Assembly (NCBI GenBank): GCA_036703315.1
Contig: DATNPH010000102.1
Location: 1-12,893 of the forward strand
Reading direction: 5' to 3'
Source of the DNA: DATNPH01 sp036703315
Lineage (GTDB): Bacteria > Cyanobacteriota > Cyanobacteriia > Cyanobacteriales > Coleofasciculaceae
Length of the DNA: 12,893 nt
The notes under the pieces were generated by a model. That model ran no database searches. It was not told where the DNA came from and saw only the letters and a list, made by a program, of their open reading frames with translations. Position 1 is the stretch's first letter; each line of letters begins with the position of its first letter. The position numbers and the translations under genes were made by a program. Shown here piece by piece: positions 1 through 6,736 of this stretch.

Positions 1-283
1 GGTAAAAGATGCGATCGCGTCTTTCCGCCGTCATACCAAATTCCCGTCTGAGGGGACTGCTCTGCCCAACGAAATTACTGGTGTGAGTTGGTCAGACCAG
101 TGGTCGTTCTGGCAGCAGGGTTATCCCGGAATAATGGTGACAGACACCGCCCCTTTCCGTTATCCCTACTATCACACCTCAAACGATACCCCCGACAAAG
201 TTAACTACGATCGCCTTGCACGGGTAGTAGCAGGTTTGGAATATGCGATCGCTAACCTATCAGGATTAACGCAACCAGAGTAG
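1..283 (+). CDS. M28 family zinc metallopeptidase (aminopeptidase), C-terminal fragment
   Basis: The frame is open from the left edge (first whole codon at position 2) to a TAG at 281-283, giving about 93 residues. The real start lies outside the window; the GTG at 83 is internal and not the start. The visible part has the hallmarks of the end of an M28 peptidase: SDQWSFWQQGYPGIMVTDTA followed by PYYHTSNDTPDKVNYDRLARVV. In M28 enzymes the His of the Y-H-T-x-x-D-T stretch is a zinc ligand, and the terminal helix after it packs against the catalytic core. Known family members remove N-terminal residues from peptides using two zinc ions. The signal peptide and remaining metal ligands would be upstream, so cell location cannot be judged. 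It converges with the kinase at 336, leaving 52 bp between the two stop codons and no convincing terminator hairpin. Confidence 0.88.
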   Translation, partial: VKDAIASFRRHTKFPSEGTALPNEITGVSWSDQWSFWQQGYPGIMVTDTAPFRYPYYHTSNDTPDKVNYDRLARVVAGLEYAIANLSGLTQPE

Positions 284-335
284 TAAATCCCTAATCAGTT
301 TGGGAAGCGGTAAAGAAACATAGACACCTATCTTT

Positions 336-3300
336 TCAAGGAGATGTCTCCAACGGTAGCGTGACAGTAAAGGTTGTACCGACACCCGCCTCGCTTTGTA
401 CAGCAATTGTACCCCTGTGTAAATTGACCGCCTTTTTAACAATCGCCAGCCCCAGCCCTGTCCCTTGAATTGTCCCTACATTGCTAGCGCGTTGGAACGA
501 CTCAAACAGTTGAGGCAAGTATTCTTCTGGGATGCCGATGCCATTGTCTTGGATGCGGAAAATCGCTTCGGAATCAGTACAAACTAAGTCAAACCGGACA
601 GTGCCGCCTTCAGGGGAGTACTTAATTGCATTGGAGAGTAAGTTGGTGAGGATGTGACTCAAGAGTTTTTCATCCATTTGGGCGTCTGTACAATCACCAG
701 AGCTAGTAAAAGCGATCGTATGTTGATGACTCGCATTTTGGTGGCGGTTGTCGGCGACAACTTGCATCCCTTCAACCAAGTCGCGACACCAAAGCACTAA
801 ATCCATTGGTTGCGGTTCAAACTTGAGTTTTCCCGCCTCCGCTTGACCGATGAGCAGCACCTCATCCAACAAGTGAGTCATCCGATCTACAGCACTTTGA
901 ATGCGTTGATGATGAGTTTGTTGTTTCTCGTCTGACAATCTGTTTTTGTAGCGATCGAGGAGTTCAGCTGATGAGCGAATTGTAGTCAAGGGGGTGCGAA
1001 ACTCGTGGGAAACTAAAGAAAGAAAGCTATTTCGCAATTCACTGAGTTCTCGTTCCTGATGAAGAGCCGCGAGGATGTTGGCTTCTGCCTGCCGGCGAGA
1101 GGTGATGTCTTCGACAGTTCCCACATGACCAATAAGTTCACCTTGCGCGGAAAACATTGGTGAAGAACGAACGTGAACCCAGCGCACTATTCCTTCTTGG
1201 GTTTGAATGCGGAACTCGTCAGAGTATTCTCGACCTTCACTGGCGTAAAGTGACCACTGGGCAAAGACGCGATCGCGATCCTCTGGGTAAATGAACCGTG
1301 ACCACCCCTCTCCCAAAGTCTCCTCTAAAGTGCAACCGCAAATCTCTTGATAGCGCGGGTTTGTGTACAGACAGCGACCCGCCATATCGGTTTCAAAGAT
1401 GCCGACAGGCGAACAGGCACTCAAAGATCGGTAGCGTTCTTCGCTCGATCGCAGTGCCGCCTGCGCAATCTTGCGCTGGGTAATGTCTCTGTCAATACCA
1501 CGATATCCTCGAAAATTGCCAGCCTTGTCAAAGACAGGAACTCCACTGGTTTCGAGGACAACGGGGTGTAAGTCTTTGTGAAGGTTGGTGTTTTCCAGAT
1601 GGGTGAAGGGCTGCCGTGAGGCGACTATATCGCTAAAAATCTCAGCAACTGGCTGTGCTTCTTCCGGCGGCATTAAGTCGAAGGGAGTTTTGCCTAAAAT
1701 CTCTTCGATTTCATAACCTAAAATAGCTCGAACTTGTGGACTGACATAGGTATAAACGGCATTCTCATCGACTTGCCAGATCCAATCACTAGTAGTTTCA
1801 ACGAGATTCCGAAATCGCTCCTCACTCTCCTTGCGTGCTTCCTCTGCTATTTTGCGATCGCTGATGTCTTTCGAGGTGACGGCGATTCCGTCAGCGAGAG
1901 GAACGACTTGATGGTGCAGCCAAGAGGCAGTGATTTCTGGCGACGAAATGGGAAACTCTTCCTCTAACACTTCTTGAGTTTCAACGACACGGACGTACTT
2001 CTCAAAAAAATCATCAGCGCGATTGAGGGGGATAAGTTCGCACAGTCTCTTGCCTATAACCTCCTCCTTGCGCCTTGAAATCAGCTTCTCGCCATTCGAG
2101 TTAAGTTCGACAAAAGCAAAATCTACAATCTCTCCCGCCTCGTCTCGGACACTTTGGAAGATGAAGAAGGCATCGAGACTGCCCTCAACAGCGGCTCGGA
2201 ATCGCGCTTCACTTTGCCGCAGTGCTTCCTCTGCTTGCTTGCGATCGGTAACGTCCTTCGCCATGCTAATGACCAAACGCTTGCCATTGCCCAGTCTACC
2301 CAAGGGTGCGGAGCTGAAATCCCAAATTTTTGTCTGTCCGTGCCGCGTCTTGATGGTAAACTCTCCCTCCCACACCCTAGTGTCTAGGTCGTAGAGCCGG
2401 TCGATTCCCTCCTTCACCAATTCCCTTCTTTCCTCATAGCCTCTCGTGACCCAATCGGCAGTGGTGGGAATGTCGCTGTGGATGTATCCCGTCTCCTCAG
2501 TCCAAGCTTGGTTGATTTGGATGACTTCGCCATCTTCGGCATGAATCATAATTGGGAATGGTGCGTGGACGATCGCACGGCGGAAGCGTTCTTCACTTCG
2601 TCGCAGTTCCTCCTCAGCCGACTTGCGCTCGGCAATTTCCGCCTCTAGCTTGCGATTCGTCTCGCTTAAAGTCGCTGTACGCTGTTGGACTCGGAGTTCT
2701 AACTCCTCATTTGCCTGTCTTAGAGCTACTTCTGCAAGCTTGAGGTGAGTAATATCTGATGTCACGCCAACAATGCCAATCAACACGCCATCGCCGTCAA
2801 AGATCGGTGCATCACTTACCATTGCAGGGAAGGTAGTACCGTCTCGACGCTGTACGAGAAATTCACCGTACCAGCTTTCACCCCTCTGCAAGCCGGACAA
2901 AATTTCACCCGCTAGCGGTTTTGACCCCTTAGCCGGAGTGACATCTAGAATATTTCGCCCCATCACTTCCGCCGTCTGCCAACCATAGAGTGTTTCAGCA
3001 AAGCGGTTCCAATAAGTAATGGTTCCATTCAAATCCGTAGTGACGATCGCCTGCTCAACCACATTGAGGAGCCGTGCCTGAAAGCGGATTTGTTCCTCTG
3101 CTCGCTTACGCTCTGTGATATCTGTGGAAATACCACAGATTGCGTTGGGAATGCCTTCTGCGTCGAACAGAGGAAACTTGACGGTAATGTAGGTGCATTG
3201 CCCATCTTGGGTAGGTAGCACTTCTTCCCGTACCAAGGGAGTAAGGGTATCGAGTACCTGTTGGTCGTTAGCTCGTAATTGGTCAGCAACTACCCTTGGT

Positions 3301-4397
3301 AATATCTCGTAATCCGTCTTGCCAATTAACTGCTCTCGGCAAAAGCCTGAAAGTCTTTCGCTTTCTGGATTAATCAGCCGGTACCGACCTTGGAGGTCTT
3401 TGAGGTAGATAGAAACAGGGGAGTTATCAAGAATTGCCTGGAGCCGCGCTTCGCTCTCCCGAAGTGCTACTTGTGCCTGCTTAATCTCTGTGATATCCCG
3501 TGCTTCAGGAATCAGCAGCACCACCTGCCCCATCTCATCCTTTATCGGTTTGAGGGAAAAATCCAAGGCGTGTAAACAGCCATCAGCACCCGGAAGCTCC
3601 ACCTCATACCGCACGAACTCCCCTGCCGCCACTCTAGTAATTGCCGCTTGCAACTGCTCTTGGATTGTTGGGGAGAAATTCCACCATGGCGTCTCCCAAA
3701 ACGGTTGTCCGATAACGGCATTAGCTTCGCTGCCGATGAAGTCGAAAGCAGCTTGGTTTGCCTCCAGTAAAATCCCCTCTGGTGTCAGCAACCCCGTGTA
3801 CTGGAATGTATTGTTAAAGATGGCGCGGAATCGTCTCTCACTTTCGTGTCGTGCCTCCTCTGCAAGTTTTCGTTCGGTAATGTCGAGCGTGCTGCCGACA
3901 ACGCGCACTGGCCTACCACTCGTATTTCTAATAATTCGTCCCCTATCCCAGACATATCGATAGGACTCGTCTTTGTTGAGAATTCGATATTCGCTGGCGA
4001 ACTCGGTTTGGGTTGCTAGGGCATTTCTTACCTGGTTGCGAACGCGCTCTTTATCATTAGGATGGATGCGCGAAGTCCACCAATCGAGTGTCGGGAGTAC
4101 TTGTTCAGGACGATAGCCTAAAACATCAAACAGACCTTGAGTTCTGTCAACAGTGCGTCTCTCTATATCCCAGTCGTAAATTATGCTATTCAGAGTACTG
4201 GTTGCTAGCTGAGTGCGATCGCTTACTCCCCGCAGCTCGGATTGTAATTCGCTCAAAGCCGTGCTAATTTCAGCAATGCCTGTCACCATCAATTCCGGCA
4301 GGTAGGCTTGAGGAAGCGCTTCACTACAATCAGCCTGCATTTCGCCAACGCGCTCTCTAAGCGATTGGAGCCTCAAAAGCAAGTTGTCCAAATTCAT
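336..4397 (-). CDS. Multi-PAS sensor histidine kinase (eight PAS domains, HisKA, HATPase_c)
   Basis: A 1353-residue soluble kinase with no membrane segment. Order: N-terminal helical/coiled region (1-60), PAS1 about 62-176, PAS2 186-305, PAS3 315-430, PAS4 440-552, coiled coil 553-603, PAS5 604-719, PAS6 731-848, PAS7 861-975, PAS8 987-1101, HisKA 1120-1186, HATPase_c 1240-1351. Each PAS ends in a D-[IV]-[TS]-x-x-[KR] linker (D172, 301, 426, 548, 715, 844, 971, 1097). The phosphoacceptor is H1131 in SLVSHEFRTPLTT (codon 1005-1007). The ATP site shows the N box (LTNLLSNAIKYSP), G1 (DNGIGIP), F box (LFESFQ), G2 (GTGLGLAIV) and G3 (GTTFTV). It should therefore autophosphorylate; the ligands of the PAS domains are unknown and no LOV cysteine motif was seen. 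There is no receiver domain and no response regulator nearby, so it is an orphan. The ATG start has an AGGAG seven bases upstream (4405-4409). It lies 43 bp downstream of the RHH gene, probably in the same operon. Confidence 0.96.
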   Translation of the reverse strand: MNLDNLLLRLQSLRERVGEMQADCSEALPQAYLPELMVTGIAEISTALSELQSELRGVSDRTQLATSTLNSIIYDWDIERRTVDRTQGLFDVLGYRPEQVLPTLDWWTSRIHPNDKERVRNQVRNALATQTEFASEYRILNKDESYRYVWDRGRIIRNTSGRPVRVVGSTLDITERKLAEEARHESERRFRAIFNNTFQYTGLLTPEGILLEANQAAFDFIGSEANAVIGQPFWETPWWNFSPTIQEQLQAAITRVAAGEFVRYEVELPGADGCLHALDFSLKPIKDEMGQVVLLIPEARDITEIKQAQVALRESEARLQAILDNSPVSIYLKDLQGRYRLINPESERLSGFCREQLIGKTDYEILPRVVADQLRANDQQVLDTLTPLVREEVLPTQDGQCTYITVKFPLFDAEGIPNAICGISTDITERKRAEEQIRFQARLLNVVEQAIVTTDLNGTITYWNRFAETLYGWQTAEVMGRNILDVTPAKGSKPLAGEILSGLQRGESWYGEFLVQRRDGTTFPAMVSDAPIFDGDGVLIGIVGVTSDITHLKLAEVALRQANEELELRVQQRTATLSETNRKLEAEIAERKSAEEELRRSEERFRRAIVHAPFPIMIHAEDGEVIQINQAWTEETGYIHSDIPTTADWVTRGYEERRELVKEGIDRLYDLDTRVWEGEFTIKTRHGQTKIWDFSSAPLGRLGNGKRLVISMAKDVTDRKQAEEALRQSEARFRAAVEGSLDAFFIFQSVRDEAGEIVDFAFVELNSNGEKLISRRKEEVIGKRLCELIPLNRADDFFEKYVRVVETQEVLEEEFPISSPEITASWLHHQVVPLADGIAVTSKDISDRKIAEEARKESEERFRNLVETTSDWIWQVDENAVYTYVSPQVRAILGYEIEEILGKTPFDLMPPEEAQPVAEIFSDIVASRQPFTHLENTNLHKDLHPVVLETSGVPVFDKAGNFRGYRGIDRDITQRKIAQAALRSSEERYRSLSACSPVGIFETDMAGRCLYTNPRYQEICGCTLEETLGEGWSRFIYPEDRDRVFAQWSLYASEGREYSDEFRIQTQEGIVRWVHVRSSPMFSAQGELIGHVGTVEDITSRRQAEANILAALHQERELSELRNSFLSLVSHEFRTPLTTIRSSAELLDRYKNRLSDEKQQTHHQRIQSAVDRMTHLLDEVLLIGQAEAGKLKFEPQPMDLVLWCRDLVEGMQVVADNRHQNASHQHTIAFTSSGDCTDAQMDEKLLSHILTNLLSNAIKYSPEGGTVRFDLVCTDSEAIFRIQDNGIGIPEEYLPQLFESFQRASNVGTIQGTGLGLAIVKKAVNLHRGTIAVQSEAGVGTTFTVTLPLETSP

Positions 4398-4404
4398 ACC
4401 GATT

Positions 4405-4409
4405 CTCCT
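4405..4409 (-). promoter_or_regulatory. Ribosome binding site of the multi-PAS kinase
   Basis: On the minus strand this reads AGGAG, seven bases before the ATG at 4397-4395. It is the clearest Shine-Dalgarno site in the window and fixes the kinase start. It lies in the 43-bp gap after the RHH stop codon, so the kinase can be translated independently of the upstream gene even when both are on one transcript. Confidence 0.7.
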
Positions 4410-4440
4410 GGTGAAGGCTTGGCTGCGCTACCCTTGAATG

Positions 4441-4803
4441 TCACTTTGAGCGGACAGCACTCCCTAATAAGCTTGCTTCTAAAGTCTCAAGGCGCTCTCG
4501 TGTTGCCTCACATTGAAGGTGTCTGGCGTGGAGTTGAGCCAATTGTTGCTTGAGATCTTCTAATTCGCTCCACAAGTTTTTGAGTTCAACAGAGTCCTTC
4601 TGATTTGTCTTGTCAGCTTCGGACTGCCCTAAATTGGGGGACTGGTACTTCCTGCCATCATCACGCCTCTCTTCCAAAGCTAAACCACTTGTCAACAGGT
4701 CAATGACTACCTGAGATTTAGTCCACCCCATAAAAGTGGCTCTTTGCTCTATTGCTTCCTCTAGCTCTGTAGGGATACGCACTGATAACAAGGGATTGGA
4801 CAT
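4441..4803 (-). CDS. Ribbon-helix-helix (CopG/MetJ-type) DNA-binding protein with C-terminal coiled coil
   Basis: A 120-residue protein. Residues 4-45 fit a ribbon-helix-helix fold: a short beta strand (LLSVRIP), helix A (TELEEAIEQRATFMG) and helix B (WTKSQVVIDLLTSGLAL). RHH proteins bind DNA as dimers through the paired strands, usually on tandem short repeats. Residues 46-70 are polar and probably flexible. Residues 72-112 form a heptad-rich coiled coil (LWSELEDLKQQLAQLHAR), an uncommon addition that suggests oligomerisation or a protein partner. An in-frame TAG 36 bases upstream means the ATG at 4803 is the first available start; the ribosome site is weak (GGG about seven bases upstream). 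Three TTGATGACA repeats sit just upstream over a likely promoter, suggesting autoregulation. The next gene downstream is the multi-PAS kinase. No toxin gene is adjacent, so an antitoxin role is less likely than a transcription factor role. Confidence 0.82.
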   Translation of the reverse strand: MSNPLLSVRIPTELEEAIEQRATFMGWTKSQVVIDLLTSGLALEERRDDGRKYQSPNLGQSEADKTNQKDSVELKNLWSELEDLKQQLAQLHARHLQCEATRERLETLEASLLGSAVRSK

Positions 4804-4825
4804 AATTGTTGACCCATTGTGAGAG

Positions 4826-4870
4826 TTGATGACACACTAGCATAAATTGATGACAAAATTGATGACAAGA
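4826..4870. promoter_or_regulatory. Three direct repeats of TTGATGACA, candidate RHH operator
   Basis: Exact copies of TTGATGACA lie at 4826-4834, 4847-4855 and 4859-4867 (plus strand). The last two belong to a 12-bp tandem unit (TTGATGACAAAA, then TTGATGACAAGA). Start-to-start spacings are 21 and 12 bp, about two turns and one turn of the helix, so the copies face roughly the same side of the DNA. They lie 23-64 bp upstream of the RHH start codon. RHH repressors commonly bind such short tandem sites, so autoregulation is inferred. Confidence 0.6.
4839..4868 (-). promoter_or_regulatory. Candidate promoter of the RHH-kinase operon
   Basis: On the minus strand a -35-like TTGTCA (4868-4863, five of six matches to TTGACA) and a -10-like TATGCT (4844-4839, four of six matches to TATAAT) are separated by 18 bp. 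Two TTGATGACA repeats cover the -35 box and spacer, and the third lies just downstream of the -10 box, so a bound protein would block RNA polymerase. Seen by eye only. Confidence 0.4.
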
Positions 4871-4902
4871 TTGGGGCTATCTTCTTGCTTAGAAATTTAA
4901 GA

Positions 4903-5043
4903 CTAGCGCTCCAGACTCAGAGCCAATTTAACTTTCCTAAAGCCACCTGCGGAGATAGAGCCACGGTGCAAATGACGTTTGATATCCCGTGTTTGTCGAT
5001 TGCGCAGATCTAGAAACCATCCGCCGCAATTTTTGTGCAGATG
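4903..5043 (-). pseudogene. Short open stretch, possible remnant of a small gene (unrecognised)
   Basis: A 46-codon stretch without stops, bounded by TAG upstream (5046-5044) and ending in TAG at 4905-4903. It has no in-frame ATG. The translation is rich in basic residues (for example LDLRNRQTRDIKRHLHRGS, then SAGGFRKVKLALSLER) and looks more protein-like than most intergenic reading. A second minus-strand frame running into it from about 5105 down to the TAG at about 5010 also reads plausibly (CSYRLTKGLFPPRTCSICT), so a frameshifted relic is possible. I do not recognise the family. It could equally be a non-coding dispersed repeat that happens to stay open. Confidence 0.2.
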
Positions 5044-5061
5044 CTACAAGTACGCGGCGGA
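5020..5061. other. GC-rich stem-loop, 8-bp perfect stem
   Basis: TCCGCCGC (5020-5027) pairs perfectly with GCGGCGGA (5054-5061). The 26-base loop contains a second small pairing, TTGT with ACAA, around GCAGATGC. There is no T-run on either side, so it is not an obvious Rho-independent terminator. It overlaps the short open stretch described at 4903-5043 and may simply be part of a dispersed repeat. Confidence 0.4.
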
Positions 5062-5161
5062 AACAGTCCCTTGGTCAAGCGGTAACTGCAACTCCCAGCC
5101 CTTTCAAGGTGTTGTGTGATGGGCTAATTTATTGTTTGGTTTAGTGGAACTTAAGCCTTGC

Positions 5162-5218
5162 CTTATCTCAAATCAGTAGGAGCGATCGCATTTCTTGAGC
5201 AGGGTGCAAGACGCCCAT
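5162..5218. repeat. Dispersed HIP1-centred intergenic repeat, copy A (uninterrupted)
   Basis: This 57-bp segment matches a second copy at 10494-10606. The left arm (5162-5192, 31 bp) matches 10494-10524 with three mismatches. The right arm, from the HIP1 site at 5182 through GGTGCAAGA and CCCAT, matches 10569-10606 with a single mismatch over its first 30 bp. In this copy the arms are joined through one GCGATCGCATT; in the other a 45-bp period is inserted at that point. No protein is encoded. Confidence 0.6.
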
Positions 5219-5250
5219 GAGCTTCGCTGACAACAAAGGATGAAAATCTG

Positions 5251-5290
5251 TCTCCCCCTCACCCTCTCTCCCTCTCACTCCCTCATTTTT
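5251..5290. repeat. Polypyrimidine tract with CCCTC units
   Basis: Forty bases made of C and T except for three A residues (5261, 5277, 5285), built from irregular CCCTC and CCCTCTC units. Degenerate tracts of this kind are common between cyanobacterial genes. It lies between dispersed-repeat copy A and the MITE-like element, in a region with no coding potential on either strand. Confidence 0.45.
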
Positions 5291-5390
5291 AAGACGAGTA
5301 AGAAGCTCATAGGATATCACAATTCTTTCCTTTTATTTTAAAAGTGCGATCGCGTCCTGTTCATCTCCCAAATTTCCTTCAAAGTCTTAC

Positions 5391-5512
5391 TAGAACTCTT
5401 GCATGCATCCTGGAATGCCTCCTAAATCCCCCAATTCTGGGGGACTTTGATATTTCTGTTCCCCCAAGATTGCGGTACTAGGGGGGAAAATTCGAGTTGT
5501 GCAAGAAGTCTA
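5391..5512. repeat. MITE-like element with imperfect terminal inverted repeats and two G/C hairpins
   Basis: The ends TAGAACTCTTGCA (5391-5403) and TGCAAGAAGTCTA (5500-5512) are inverted repeats matching at 11 of 13 positions. Inside are a hairpin with arms TCCCCCA/TGGGGGA and a four-base loop (5427-5444) and a second with arms TTCCCCC/GGGGGAA (5459-5465 and 5482-5488). The 122-bp size, terminal repeats, TA-containing ends and lack of coding capacity fit a non-autonomous mobile element. The internal CCTAAATCCCCCAATTCTGG resembles intergenic repeats I associate with filamentous cyanobacteria. It ends seven bases from the stop codon of the downstream Uma2 gene, so transcripts of that gene would read into the hairpins, which could stop or stabilise them. 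No transposase gene is present in the window. Confidence 0.45.
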
Positions 5513-5518
5513 CAGTTC

Positions 5519-6055
5519 TCAAGCCAATAACTCATCTACTGCCACACTGAACCCTTGCAGAACAGCCTGAGTGCTGGCAACTTCTCCCAAAGTCAATAAC
5601 AGGTGTTGCTCTTGGGTAATGACAATAATCCAAAGACTCTCAGGAAACACTAACCAGGCTTCCTGGCAACCTGACTCCAAATACTCTTTAGCCTTAGCAA
5701 ACAACTCTTCAGCACTATCATCAGGCGATGCGATTTCTGCAATTAATGGAAAGCTCTGGGGTAGGGCAGCAGCTCCTGCATATTGGCTGAATAGTTCTGG
5801 GGTAAGGTAAGAAACATCAGGACGACGACCTTGTTTGGTAGTACGACAAGGAGGTGAAATATAGACTTCTCCCGCCTGAGCAGTGGAGAGCATATAATTT
5901 CTCCAATAAAAACTAAGCCTTGCCTGAATCTGACCGTGCCTTAATGTCATCCCTGTTTTCTCTACGATTTGCCCATCAATCCACTCATGATCATCTACGG
6001 GATGCATCAAAAATTCGTTGAGGGAAATGGCTTTCAGTTCAGGAGTAGCAACCAT
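5519..6055 (-). CDS. Uma2 family PD-(D/E)XK endonuclease (copy A)
   Basis: A 178-residue member of the Uma2 (former DUF820) family, close to the usual full length of about 180-190 residues. Visible family marks are HEWIDGQIVEKTG near the N-terminus, RRPDVSYLTPEL (the Asp is the probable first metal ligand), FPLIAEIASPDDS (the Glu is the second acidic residue), and the basic helix AKAKEYLESGCQEAWLVFP with the conserved Lys/Tyr. All active-site positions look intact. Uma2 proteins are abundant in cyanobacteria and predicted to cut DNA; their biological targets are largely unknown. I chose the ATG at 6055, which has AGG five bases upstream, over the GTG at 6061, which overlaps that site. It follows the paralogue at 6098 with a 42-bp gap, so the two are probably cotranscribed. 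Confidence 0.88.
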   Translation of the reverse strand: MVATPELKAISLNEFLMHPVDDHEWIDGQIVEKTGMTLRHGQIQARLSFYWRNYMLSTAQAGEVYISPPCRTTKQGRRPDVSYLTPELFSQYAGAAALPQSFPLIAEIASPDDSAEELFAKAKEYLESGCQEAWLVFPESLWIIVITQEQHLLLTLGEVASTQAVLQGFSVAVDELLA

Positions 6056-6097
6056 AAACACCTACTTGTGTTCTAAGCTTTATTTTTACATTTATTC

Positions 6098-6649
6098 CTA
6101 AGCAAACAACTCATCGACCGTAACGTTAAAACCTTCTAAGACAATTTGGGTTCTGACTACTTCTCCCGCAGTAAACACCAGCCATTTTTCTTGGGTAATG
6201 ATCATAACTATCTGATTCTCAGGAAATAACAACCAAACTTCTTGGCAACTCGATGTTAAATATTCCTTGGCTTTGGCAAACAATTCTTCAGCACTATCAT
6301 CAGGTGATGCGACTTCTGCAATTAGCGGGAAGCTTTGGGGGAGGATAGTAAACTCGCCAAGTTCTTCTAGCAGTTTGGGGGTGATGTAAGCGACATCAGG
6401 ACGACGGCTTTGTTTGCCAGTACGGCAAGGTGCTTCTGTACAAACTTTTCCCTCTTGCCCACTGGAGATGATCTGATTTCCCCAGTAACAGGTTAGGTTG
6501 GCTTGGGTTACGCTGTGCTTAAAGGTTCTCCCTGTTTTTTCAATTAATTTACCATCAACGTACTCCATTCCCTCTGGCAGATCGGTGGCTTCTGTAGGGA
6601 TAAATTCTGTTTTATTTGAGGCAACTGGTGTAGCTGAAGAAACTACCAT
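6098..6649 (-). CDS. Uma2 family PD-(D/E)XK endonuclease (copy B)
   Basis: A 183-residue paralogue of the gene just downstream. It shows the same marks: MEYVDGKLIEKTG, RRPDVAYITPKL with D85, FPLIAEVASPDDS with E112, and the Lys/Tyr helix AKAKEYLTSSCQEVWLLFP. The stretch from LPQSF to AKAKEYL is identical to copy A except for one Ile/Val change, while the N-terminal thirds and the region around residues 90-102 have diverged. This indicates an old tandem duplication with a conserved catalytic core, not a recent copy. Its ATG at 6649 lacks a good Shine-Dalgarno site (only TAAGT nearby), so its translation may be weak. The upstream gene on the same strand is the HTH-STAND-TPR protein, 87 bp away. 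A predicted DNA nuclease; the target is unknown. Confidence 0.88.
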   Translation of the reverse strand: MVVSSATPVASNKTEFIPTEATDLPEGMEYVDGKLIEKTGRTFKHSVTQANLTCYWGNQIISSGQEGKVCTEAPCRTGKQSRRPDVAYITPKLLEELGEFTILPQSFPLIAEVASPDDSAEELFAKAKEYLTSSCQEVWLLFPENQIVMIITQEKWLVFTAGEVVRTQIVLEGFNVTVDELFA

Positions 6650-6687
6650 TTTTACTTATTTTTTTTATGTATACATTGACATTATTA

Positions 6688-6726
6688 CCTATCATTTTCA
6701 TGCTACATGATTATTTCAGTGATAGG
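6688..6726. promoter_or_regulatory. Nested inverted repeat between STAND and Uma2 genes
   Basis: An outer perfect 7-bp pair, CCTATCA (6688-6694) and TGATAGG (6720-6726), encloses an inner 5-bp pair, TCATG (6698-6702) and CATGA (6706-6710), with a three-base loop. It lies in the AT-rich 87-bp gap after the STAND stop codon. On the minus strand no T-run follows, so a classical terminator is unlikely; an operator or an mRNA processing or stability hairpin fits better. An AT-rich TATACAT (minus strand, around 6669-6675) downstream of it could serve as a -10 box for the Uma2 pair, but no matching -35 was found. Confidence 0.35.
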
Positions 6727-6736
6727 CTCACCTTCT

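Noticed and set aside
321..348. Hairpin AGACA/TGTCT between the M28 and kinase stop codons as a bidirectional terminator
   Set aside because: Only five pairs, with mismatches inside, overlapping the kinase stop codon and lacking a T-run.
2023..2394. Long antisense frames within the multi-PAS kinase (also 3490-3963)
   Set aside because: They are serine- and leucine-rich reverse-strand readings of a gene with clear domains and have no support of their own.
4441..4803. RHH protein as an antitoxin of a toxin-antitoxin pair
   Set aside because: No small toxin-like gene lies on either side; the neighbours are a kinase and a long non-coding stretch.
6056..6061. GTG at 6061 as start of Uma2 copy A
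   Set aside because: It overlaps the AGG that would serve as ribosome site, whereas the ATG at 6055 is correctly spaced from it.
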